Of a DNA stretch of 64,000 nt, positions 58,446 to 63,848 are shown one piece after another. Every line of letters begins with the position of its first letter. Position 1 is the first letter of the stretch. The translations under genes and the position numbers were made by a program. Origin of the DNA: a virus; IMG/VR virus record IMGVR_UViG_3300030419_004857, positions 97,266 through 161,265 of that record; one strand, 5' to 3'. The notes below the pieces were generated by a model. The model was not told the DNA's origin. It did no database searches and saw only the letters and a program-made list of their open reading frames with translations.

Positions 58446-58870
58446 AGCTCACCTTCCGGCTCTAGGGCCATCACTGTCGGGGCGTTCCGATCATTGTCCT
58501 TATACATAGCAACGTAGTTTGCTCTATATACCGGGATCGGATGCTGATCATCACACACACCAGTCCGCTCTACAAACGTCTCGTGCTTATAAGGGTTATA
58601 CATCACCCACACCTGTTTATCGTAGAACCCATTCCACACCATCCGGTCAACGCTACACGGATCTTCCAACAGGTAACCGCTCACACCGGCGTGGACGTTC
58701 TTCTTTCCTTCACGTCGAACCCTCGCCTGTCCAGCCTTGCCGACGAGGAACTTACAATCCCGCAACGATAGCAGGTGGGCGTGGTCCACGATAAGCCCGG
58801 ACTGTCTCACACTCCACAGTTTCCGGTGGAGATTCCAGTAGACATAAACCCGCTTATTATAGTCGATCAT
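58430..58870 (-). CDS. Hypothetical phage protein
   Basis: 146 residues, basic, starting IDYNKRVYVYWNLHRKLWSV, with LLSLRDCKFLVGKAGQARVR and REGKKNVHAGVSGYL. I have the impression of this pattern in many phages, without a function. Followed by the zinc-binding gene with 4-base overlap. Confidence 0.7.
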   Translation of the reverse strand: MIDYNKRVYVYWNLHRKLWSVRQSGLIVDHAHLLSLRDCKFLVGKAGQARVRREGKKNVHAGVSGYLLEDPCSVDRMVWNGFYDKQVWVMYNPYKHETFVERTGVCDDQHPIPVYRANYVAMYKDNDRNAPTVMALEPEGELCETS

Positions 58871-59067
58871 TCCTCATCCCCGAACAGGTTATCAAAACAC
58901 GGGCCGCACATCCCACTTATGAGAACTTCCCGTTCATCCGCCGACAGGTAGGGCATGGCGTTCTGAATCAGTTCGCCATTCTCCCAAGCTTCATAGTCCT
59001 CCGCTTGGACCTGCATTTCCACCTGCCCCTTGCACCGGTTACACGTTGCCCACAATTTCGTCATCAT
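58867..59067 (-). CDS. Small zinc-binding protein
   Basis: 66 residues; CNRCKGQVEM near residue 9 and CGPCFDNLFGDE near 54 form two CxxC pairs. Overlaps the Gp88-like gene by 4 bases. Unknown role. Confidence 0.65.
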   Translation of the reverse strand: MMTKLWATCNRCKGQVEMQVQAEDYEAWENGELIQNAMPYLSADEREVLISGMCGPCFDNLFGDEE

Positions 59068-59867
59068 TTCGTCACCTTCCTAGAATAAGAACCTTTACCC
59101 TTCAACTCTCGCAACGCCGTCGCCGCTTCCGTTCCTTTGGGCTGTGTCCCGTGCAGCAGCAGAGCGAAACTCTGGTCCCGCAAGCTAGGCCGAGCAGCGT
59201 GGGAATCGTCGTGGTCAATTTCCGCTCCAAGACGATCCGCTTCCGCTTCCGAGAACACAACCGTGGCAGACCGCAAACCCTCCGTGGCAATCAAGTGATC
59301 GTCACGTCCACCATAGGATGCCGTCAATACCATATTCTCTGGGATATTATCCCGATTGTCAACCCAGTATTTTAGGCTTTTGGTGTAGGCATAGAACAGT
59401 CTATCGGGATGCGTTTCGGCAATAAACATCCACGCCTTGAAATAGCTCGCGTTGAAGAAATCACCCGCAACGTGAATCCGACAGATGCCGAGATTCTCGG
59501 GCATTGAATCCCTGAGCATATCGGACATATGCCAATCGTTGCCGGGATGCTCACTCAACTGCCGGAAGTTGTGGGATCGGGAATTGTACACGTTGGTGTA
59601 TTGGGCTTCCTGCGATGCCGAGAAACAACGGAACTTCGTATTCGGCCCATCGACAACTTTCCGCTTGCCGCTATAATCAACAGTCACAGCTTTCGATAGG
59701 CACTCGTTAGCAAACGGGCACGAGTGTCCCGACAACAGGTCAAGACTATAGATCTTGCGTCCACCTTCAAGGTACGCCGCCAGTTCAGGAACTTCCGACA
59801 TTGCGTGTGTCTTGGCGTTGGCTCGGGAGTAGTTGACGGTTTCCAGCGGATAGATTGATTGTGCCAT
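59064..59867 (-). CDS. Gp88-like phage protein
   Basis: 267 residues from ATG 59867 (the -10 box of the promoter is at 59901-59906). Conserved-looking blocks: SLDLLSGHSCPFANECLSK, FRCFSASQEAQYTNVYNSR, and GICRIHVAGDFFNASYFKAW. These resemble the phage Gp88 (PF17338) family, whose function is unknown. Several cysteines (CPFANEC, RCF) could bind metal. Probably expressed early from its own promoter. Confidence 0.75.
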   Translation of the reverse strand: MAQSIYPLETVNYSRANAKTHAMSEVPELAAYLEGGRKIYSLDLLSGHSCPFANECLSKAVTVDYSGKRKVVDGPNTKFRCFSASQEAQYTNVYNSRSHNFRQLSEHPGNDWHMSDMLRDSMPENLGICRIHVAGDFFNASYFKAWMFIAETHPDRLFYAYTKSLKYWVDNRDNIPENMVLTASYGGRDDHLIATEGLRSATVVFSEAEADRLGAEIDHDDSHAARPSLRDQSFALLLHGTQPKGTEAATALRELKGKGSYSRKVTK

Positions 59868-59900
59868 TGTGTGCCCTTGTGTTGTGTTTGTTACTCCCCC

Positions 59901-59928
59901 ATTATATACAGTTATCGGCACATGTCAA
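59901..59928 (-). promoter_or_regulatory. Sigma70-type promoter with 16-base spacer
   Basis: Minus strand TTGACA (59923-59928), 16-base spacer containing CCGATAA, TATAAT (59901-59906). Confidence 0.88.
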
Positions 59929-59969
59929 CCCCCAACTCCAACAAAATCCGACATCCCACCAAAATATTT

Positions 59970-60048
59970 CGCTGGCCCACCGTGGCCCTTCACGGCGAGC
60001 GGCAAGGATGTGGCGCGACACATCCGCCGCTGCGTTTTACCCGAACCG
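59970..60048. repeat. Intergenic repeat element, copy C
   Basis: About 79 bp. Minus strand begins CGGTTCGGGTAAAACGCAGC and ends GGGCCAGCGAAATATTTTGG. Interior hairpin GCGGCGGATGTGT/ACATCC. Downstream of the 48-residue gene and upstream of the 59901 promoter. Confidence 0.7.
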
Positions 60049-60195
60049 CTACTTACCCTCCCCTCGCATTTTTTTCCAAGTTGTCTTGTCGCAGAACGCC
60101 CACCCGTCCGCGACCAATTTCTTGATAGCATCCCACTGGGCCTTAGTGGAATCCTTCACCCGCTTGAACTCGTCGCCCTTACGCAATGTCTTCAT
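60049..60195 (-). CDS. Small basic phage protein
   Basis: 48 residues from ATG 60195: KTLRKGDEFKRVKDSTKAQW followed by a basic C-terminus. I recall similar small phage proteins. It ends next to repeat copy C. The 50-residue gene upstream overlaps it by 17 bases. Confidence 0.75.
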   Translation of the reverse strand: MKTLRKGDEFKRVKDSTKAQWDAIKKLVADGWAFCDKTTWKKMRGEGK

Positions 60196-60331
60196 TCGTC
60201 ATCTCCCTAAGTTCTTGGTTATCATCAACCATCATGCCGGTGAAGATTACCACCTCACCCTCGGTATCCTCACCAACGTGGCACAGCGGAAAGTGTTTCA
60301 ACGCAATCCTGAAAACGTCATCAAGCGTCAT
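60179..60331 (-). CDS. Small phage protein
   Basis: 50 residues from ATG 60331: TLDDVFRIALKHFPLCHVGE, EGEVVIFTGMMVDDN. Small alpha/beta domain. Overlaps the 60321-60854 gene by 11 bases and the 48-residue gene by 17. Confidence 0.7.
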   Translation of the reverse strand: MTLDDVFRIALKHFPLCHVGEDTEGEVVIFTGMMVDDNQELREMTNEDIA

Positions 60332-60854
60332 CAAAGTCAAGCTCCTTCTGTCCGGGCAACGGGTACGGGAACTGATCGCTAGGTGCGGAATCTTCTTCCA
60401 TCACCTTACGCTCATCTTCCCAAAGTTTCGGATCATCACGGTAGTCAACGTGTTCGAGACTAGAAATCATCCGGTTGCCAAGGCTATTCTCGTTAGCTTC
60501 CGGGTTGACCAGTTGCGAAGCCAGATTGATGAAATCCAGCACTTCCTGAATGGTCATGTATCCGCACACGTCATCGTAGAAAGTTTCCACGTCCTCGCTA
60601 CCGATAGGCCCGGTGAATCCCGGCACGCCAACCCAAGACAGGTTGCTACCAGTAAGGTAGGCAGCACACTCAGCGAGGTTGGAACCCCAGAATTCCCCAT
60701 TCGCAGCCGCCTTGGCGGGGGCGTCGAATCCCGCATTCCTCACCTCTTGGTCGGCGTAGTTCCCCGGTCCAAACTGAACCGAAACGGTAACGCCGTTGGG
60801 CAGATCCAGATGGAATCCCTTGCCTTCAGTAATCCGCATAGCCTTGTCGCGCAT
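60321..60854 (-). CDS. Hypothetical phage protein
   Basis: 177 residues from ATG 60854, with GGGAG 9 bases upstream; ATGs at 60863 and 60875 are alternatives. The first 40 residues include GKGFHLDLPNGVTVSVQFGP; the C-terminus is acidic and Pro-rich. No family recognised. A promoter lies at 60923-60951. Confidence 0.7.
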   Translation of the reverse strand: MRDKAMRITEGKGFHLDLPNGVTVSVQFGPGNYADQEVRNAGFDAPAKAAANGEFWGSNLAECAAYLTGSNLSWVGVPGFTGPIGSEDVETFYDDVCGYMTIQEVLDFINLASQLVNPEANENSLGNRMISSLEHVDYRDDPKLWEDERKVMEEDSAPSDQFPYPLPGQKELDFDDA

Positions 60855-60922
60855 GTCATTCATCTCCCTATTCATTCCAACCAAGCCAGTCAGCTAACCA
60901 ACAAACGAAACCCAATAACACT

Positions 60923-60951
60923 AGTATACAGGCAAACGATCCCCATGTCAA
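60923..60951 (-). promoter_or_regulatory. Sigma70-type promoter
   Basis: Minus strand TTGACA (60946-60951), 17-base spacer, TATACT (60923-60928), about 70 bases before the 60854 start. Confidence 0.8.
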
Positions 60952-61157
60952 CATAGCTGCTCCATAATTGCGGTGCGATTCTGTGACGACCGTGTCCGGT
61001 TGCGTTTAGTTCGCCTGTCCTTGTGCTTTCCCGCTCCCGCCTTATTGACGGAATGAATCCTTCCAACCTTCCACGGCTCGTCGTCAAGTGTGATCGTGAT
61101 GCAGTCAGCACCAAACTCGATCATTCCACGGTTCATCTTCTTCGTCTTGCGTTTCAT
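60948..61157 (-). CDS. Small basic protein
   Basis: 69 residues. Lys/Arg-rich ends (KRKTKKMNRG, RTKRNRTRSSQNRT) with a central EFGADCITITLDDEPWKVGR. Likely nucleic-acid binding. Promoter directly upstream. Confidence 0.65.
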   Translation of the reverse strand: MKRKTKKMNRGMIEFGADCITITLDDEPWKVGRIHSVNKAGAGKHKDRRTKRNRTRSSQNRTAIMEQLC

Positions 61158-61186
61158 GTCTTGCTCCGTCGTTGCGTTACTCCTCC

Positions 61187-61214
61187 ATTATAGTATATTA
61201 TCGTCCAATGTCAA
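61187..61214 (-). promoter_or_regulatory. Sigma70-type promoter with 16-base spacer
   Basis: Minus strand TTGACA (61209-61214), 16-base spacer containing CGATAA, TATAAT (61187-61192). Confidence 0.88.
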
Positions 61215-61251
61215 CACCGATCTTGAGGTTTTCTCGATTTATTTTCTGACT

Positions 61252-61328
61252 CACTGGCACGGGGGTTGCTTCTCTTCGAGCGGCGAGCTTGTGGAAAGAC
61301 AAGCTCGCCGCGCAGTTTTACCCCATCC
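61252..61328. repeat. Intergenic repeat element, copy D
   Basis: About 77 bp. Minus strand begins GGGGTAAAACTGCGCGGCG and ends CCCGTGCCAGTGAGTCAGAAA. Interior perfect hairpin GCGGCGAGCTTGT/ACAAGCTCGCCGC. It lies between a minus-strand terminator and the promoter at 61187. Confidence 0.7.
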
Positions 61329-61331
61329 AAT

Positions 61332-61365
61332 AAAAAACCCCCGCACCGGCGAACCGGAACGGGGG
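61332..61365 (-). terminator. Rho-independent terminator
   Basis: Hairpin CCCCCG-CCGG with CGAA loop, followed by six Ts on the minus strand. It ends the unit that begins at the promoter 62300-62327. Confidence 0.9.
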
Positions 61366-61604
61366 CCAGCGACTGAGGAAAGGGCGAAACTCCAAGCCGC
61401 TGTATGTAATATGGGTGGGCGGGACTTACAATATTACCCGCATCTTTTCGGGGTTGGATATGGCAACGGGTTTGACCCGCTTCCCTACTTCCGAACCACT
61501 TCGCACAGCCTCACCCAGTCGGGCCTACTCTGTGCTTGGTGTGCGTTACCGTCTCCAACTGGCTCCGGTTATTCCGCCACCACCCTAAACGGGGAGCTAC
61601 CCCG
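61366..61604 (-). other. 240-base non-coding stretch, possible structured 3' RNA
   Basis: No convincing gene. Transcribed from the same unit as the gene ending at 61605 and ending in a strong terminator. It holds several G/C-rich complementary segments (for example GCGGGT...ACCCGC near 61440-61480 and GGCGGG...CCCGCC). It may be an untranslated structured RNA. RNase P-like features were looked for and not found convincingly. Confidence 0.35.
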
Positions 61605-61781
61605 CTACTTAGTTTCCTCCAATGTCACTTTGATCTTCTGAGGTGCGTTCTTGCCGAGAATGTACTTCTGGATGTAGATGGTATTGACCACTGGGGCCAC
61701 CCCCTCATCCGGCGTCTCGCTATATCGCACCGTGTTCTTGGTTTCCTTTTCCAGTTCAAACGTCGCGGTTGTCGTCTTCAT
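61605..61781 (-). CDS. Small hypothetical protein
   Basis: 58 residues from ATG 61781: TTTATFELEKETKNTVRYSE and YIQKYILGKNAPQKIKVTLE. Beta-strand-rich, probably a small fold. It lies 2 bases after the 61784 gene. Confidence 0.75.
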   Translation of the reverse strand: MKTTTATFELEKETKNTVRYSETPDEGVAPVVNTIYIQKYILGKNAPQKIKVTLEETK

Positions 61782-61783
61782 GC

Positions 61784-61963
61784 TTACGCCCTTCGCAGGT
61801 TACTAATCTTGGGTTGTGAGAACGTCTTGTGTGTCCCATCGTCTTGTGCGATGATGACATAGACGCCTTTGGGACCATTCCCAACCTTCTCAATGCGACC
61901 ACTCCGAGCCTTGTCGTGGTAGTCAAACTTCACGCTCGCGCCTCTTCCAATGTACGTCGTCAT
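61784..61963 (-). CDS. Small basic protein
   Basis: 59 residues from ATG 61963: TTYIGRGASVKFDYHDKARS, KGVYVIIAQDDGTHKTFS. Short beta-barrel-like sequence. ATGA overlap with the 61960-62265 gene supports it. Confidence 0.7.
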   Translation of the reverse strand: MTTYIGRGASVKFDYHDKARSGRIEKVGNGPKGVYVIIAQDDGTHKTFSQPKISNLRRA

Positions 61964-62265
61964 TCAACCGTCTCCTCTTCACCAAACAAACTTGCCATTT
62001 CAGCCGCAGCCATCTGCGACTTGATCATCCTGTACACCACGCCGACCACAGCCATACCCGCTGCGGTTCGTGCCGCTTCCGCTTCCTCGCTTTCCATACC
62101 AGTAGTGAGGAAGTTGGTCAGCAGGAAGCTGATAGCCGCCAGCAGATCGGGTTGCTCTCGGAGCAACTCCTCAGTAATTTCCAGTGCGAAGTTGCCGAAG
62201 TCCTGTTGTGTGGATTTCTCCATCACAGCAATCGTACACTCTCGCGTCACTCTCGGAATCGTCAT
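61960..62265 (-). CDS. Hypothetical helical protein
   Basis: 101 residues, mostly helical, Glu/Ala/Met-rich (ESEEAEAARTAAGMAVVGVV). First gene of a unit behind the promoter 62300-62327. Slightly hydrophobic centre, but no clear membrane helix. Confidence 0.65.
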   Translation of the reverse strand: MTIPRVTRECTIAVMEKSTQQDFGNFALEITEELLREQPDLLAAISFLLTNFLTTGMESEEAEAARTAAGMAVVGVVYRMIKSQMAAAEMASLFGEEETVE

Positions 62266-62299
62266 CTCGTCGCCTTTCTGTTTGCCGTTTCGATATCCA

Positions 62300-62327
62300 A
62301 TTATACCACAGGTGCTGTGGTTGTCAA
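62300..62327 (-). promoter_or_regulatory. Sigma70-type promoter with palindromic spacer
   Basis: Minus strand TTGACA (62322-62327), 16-base spacer ACCACAGCACCTGTGG, TATAAT (62300-62305). CCACAG-CAC-CTGTGG is a perfect palindrome and a candidate operator. Confidence 0.9.
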
Positions 62328-62330
62328 GCC

Positions 62331-62534
62331 CTAATAACAGCCTTCGCTTTCCCCGTGCCAGATTTCGTCAGCGATTGCGAGGGCGTCGTCCTCGTCCTCG
62401 ACATCCGCCACGCATTCGTAAACGAAGTCTTCCGGGCCATCCGCCACGGGTCGCCACACCTCAAACACCCCACCGTATCGGGGGCAGTAGACAACCTGAA
62501 TGCCATCAATCTCGTAAACCACTTCGCCGTGCAT
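62331..62534 (-). CDS. Small acidic protein, paralogue of 63502-63789
   Basis: 67 residues from ATG 62534: HGEVVYEIDGIQVVYCPRYG and FEVWRPVADGPEDFVYECVA, acidic C-terminus. The EIDGIQVVY...YEVW...CVAD core matches the protein at 63.5-63.8 kb. Its own promoter is at 62567-62594. Confidence 0.7.
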   Translation of the reverse strand: MHGEVVYEIDGIQVVYCPRYGGVFEVWRPVADGPEDFVYECVADVEDEDDALAIADEIWHGESEGCY

Positions 62535-62566
62535 CTCGTTCTCCCTTTCGTTTGCGTTACTCCCCC

Positions 62567-62594
62567 ATTATAGTATATTATCGGCATATGTCAA
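62567..62594 (-). promoter_or_regulatory. Sigma70-type promoter with 16-base spacer
   Basis: Minus strand TTGACA (62589-62594), 16-base spacer TATGCCGATAATATAC, TATAAT (62567-62572). The clearest example of the CCGATAA spacer class. Confidence 0.9.
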
Positions 62595-62634
62595 GGCCAC
62601 TCTCCACTAAATCCGGCACTTTCTCAAAAAAATC

Positions 62635-62720
62635 CGCTGGCTGGCACACAAGCCGACCCCGCGACATCAAGCGGCGCGGTTGTCCAAAGACACCGCGCCG
62701 TCCCGTTTCACCCGAACCGG
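62635..62720. repeat. Intergenic repeat element, copy E
   Basis: About 86 bp. Minus strand begins CCGGTTCGGGTGAAACGGGA and ends TGTGTGCCAGCCAGCGGATT. Interior hairpin GGCGCGGTGTC/ACCGCGCC. The CCAG-end half is nearly identical to copy B. Confidence 0.7.
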
Positions 62721-62815
62721 GTATATAAAACAACCGCCACTCCCGGCCCCGATGAAATATATAAGTATATAAAACAGGGCGACCAACTCGGGAGCAGCGG
62801 CTATATATAATAAAG

Positions 62816-62889
62816 CGAGGACGGCGGGATTCGAACCCGCAACCACCGGATAGACAATCCGACACTCTAGCCTGTTGAGTTACGTCCCC
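62816..62889 (-). tRNA. tRNA-Asp (anticodon GUC)
   Basis: 74 nt. Acceptor GGGGACG/CGTCCTC, D-arm ACTC, anticodon loop TTGTCTA with GTC, T-arm GCGGG-TTCGAAT-CCCGC, discriminator G as expected for Asp. The 37th base T is unusual (a purine is normal). CCA not encoded. Confidence 0.88.
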
Positions 62890-63083
62890 GGATCTATAGC
62901 AGGTGGCAAGCCTTTCCACTTTTCACCCTTCACGCTAGAAGGCTTTGACTGGGCTGCTATATGTAAGGTACTAGCCCTATTTATCTCCACCCCTTCTCGG
63001 GGTTTGTAGGCGTGGCTAGATTTACGGCTGTGCCGCTCTGACGCCTCGTTGTTCACTGGTATACACCAGCTACATAAAAGTGC
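62890..63083 (-). other. Non-coding stretch between the two tRNA-like genes
   Basis: About 190 bases with short hairpins, including CCCC-GAGAA-GGGG and GGCGT...ACGCC. No gene is convincing; it is probably part of the tRNA transcript. Confidence 0.4.
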
Positions 63084-63229
63084 TGCCCCCGGAGGGATTC
63101 GAACCAAACGCCGCCGGGACGTTTACGGGGTGAAAAAGTGTGTACACACTTACCGGTATCTGTACTGGACACCGGCCCGCCACGATTCTACGGCTTACAG
63201 CCGCGCTCATGCCACCGAGCTACAAGGGC
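63084..63229 (-). tRNA. Aberrant tRNA-like gene, 146 nt
   Basis: Minus strand begins GCCCTTGTAGCTCGGTGGCA and ends GGTTCGAATCCCTCCGGGG. The acceptor 5' GCCCTTG pairs with 3' CGGGGGC over 7 positions (two wobble), and there is a D-arm and a T-loop TTCGAAT. The only plausible anticodon loop is CTGTAAG (GUA, Tyr). Between anticodon and T-arm lie about 65 extra bases forming three hairpins, one followed by TTTTT. The T-stem keeps only 2 pairs. It could be a pseudogene or an unusual RNA. Confidence 0.5.
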
Positions 63230-63265
63230 TTCACTTGTTTCAATTGTAAAAGAACGCTGTATTAT

Positions 63266-63319
63266 CTCCCCCCGGCGGGAGTCGGCTAGCACCTACCAAT
63301 TGGTTACCGCCGGGGGGAG
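63266..63319. repeat. Perfect 13-bp hairpin
   Basis: CTCCCCCCGGCGG (63266-63278) and CCGCCGGGGGGAG (63307-63319) with a 28-base loop containing GGCTAGCACC. Very stable, G/C only; no T-run on either side. It lies in the leader of the tRNA transcript from the 63401 promoter. Confidence 0.7.
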
Positions 63320-63400
63320 TTGTTGTGCCGCGTTTATACCCAGTCGGTGGCTGTTAGGCTTTCACTTCACCGATAGGGAGCGGCGTTGTTTCGTGCGTGT

Positions 63401-63429
63401 ATTTTACCAGACACGCGGCTGGTTGTCAA
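63401..63429 (-). promoter_or_regulatory. Sigma70-type promoter for the tRNA region
   Basis: Minus strand TTGACA (63424-63429), 17-base spacer with CCAG...CTGG ends, TAAAAT (63401-63406). Confidence 0.78.
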
Positions 63430-63442
63430 GGTTTCTTTTCCA

Positions 63443-63490
63443 TCATCCGCAAAGAATTGCGAGAATGACCAACCACAGTGGCACGTCCAT
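63443..63490 (-). CDS. 15-residue hydrophobic peptide
   Basis: From ATG 63490: DVPLWLVILAILCG, behind an excellent ribosome-binding site (AGGAGG, 7 bases upstream), ending at TGA 63443. Extremely short, so confidence depends on the strong start signal only. Confidence 0.45.
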   Translation of the reverse strand: MDVPLWLVILAILCG

Positions 63491-63501
63491 TGTCGTTCCT
63501 C

Positions 63502-63789
63502 CTAAAAGTCAATTCCACTTTCGAAATAATCAGGGAACAGCGAGGTTGCCGAGTCAACGTCGAGAGGCGGCATCTCAGTCGAACCCGATTCCCCCGTCTC
63601 ACGCAGCTTTGCGATATGGATATCTTTGGCCTCGTCAATCGCCTCCTGCTGGTCGGGCGTGTCTGCCACACAATCCCAGAGGACGGCTTCCCCGTCTTGC
63701 TCAACCCGCTGCCACACTTCGTAAACAGCGTACTTCGGAGACCAGACCACTTGAATTCCGTCGACCATCCATACCACGTCGCTTGTCAT
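63502..63789 (-). CDS. Small acidic protein, paralogue of 62331-62534
   Basis: 95 residues from ATG 63789 (the promoter lies upstream of it). TSDVVWMVDGIQVVWSPKYA, YEVWQRVEQDGEA and LWDCVADTPDQQEA share the core of the 62.3-kb protein. Extra acidic tail. Promoter at 63821-63848. Confidence 0.7.
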   Translation of the reverse strand: MTSDVVWMVDGIQVVWSPKYAVYEVWQRVEQDGEAVLWDCVADTPDQQEAIDEAKDIHIAKLRETGESGSTEMPPLDVDSATSLFPDYFESGIDF

Positions 63790-63820
63790 TGTTCTTCCTT
63801 CGTTGTGTTGTATGTTCCCC

Positions 63821-63848
63821 ATTATAATATATTATCGACATTTTGCAA
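63821..63848 (-). promoter_or_regulatory. Sigma70-type promoter with 16-base spacer
   Basis: Minus strand TTGCAA (63843-63848), 16-base spacer containing CGATAA, TATAAT (63821-63826). Confidence 0.8.

Noticed and set aside
60186-60956. Long plus-strand frame in the G/C-rich region
   Set aside because: It lies opposite overlapping minus-strand genes with good starts and promoters. Long antisense frames are expected by chance in GC-rich DNA.
61366-61604. RNase P RNA
   Set aside because: GAGGAAAG-like sequence occurs near 61375, but the matching conserved 3' elements are not present in order.
61829-62728. 299-residue plus-strand frame
   Set aside because: It crosses the promoters at 62300 and 62567 and repeat copy E, and is antisense to well-supported small genes; its Arg/Ser/Pro-rich sequence looks random.
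62578-63107. Minus-strand frames spanning tRNA-Asp and the tRNA-like gene
   Set aside because: The residues are translations of tRNA arms (GGCGFESRRPRF, MVRIPPGAALL) and of the repeat element; no coding signal.
63138-63827. 229-residue plus-strand frame at the right edge
   Set aside because: It runs across the tRNA-like gene, a hairpin and the promoter 63401; it is antisense to 63502-63789.
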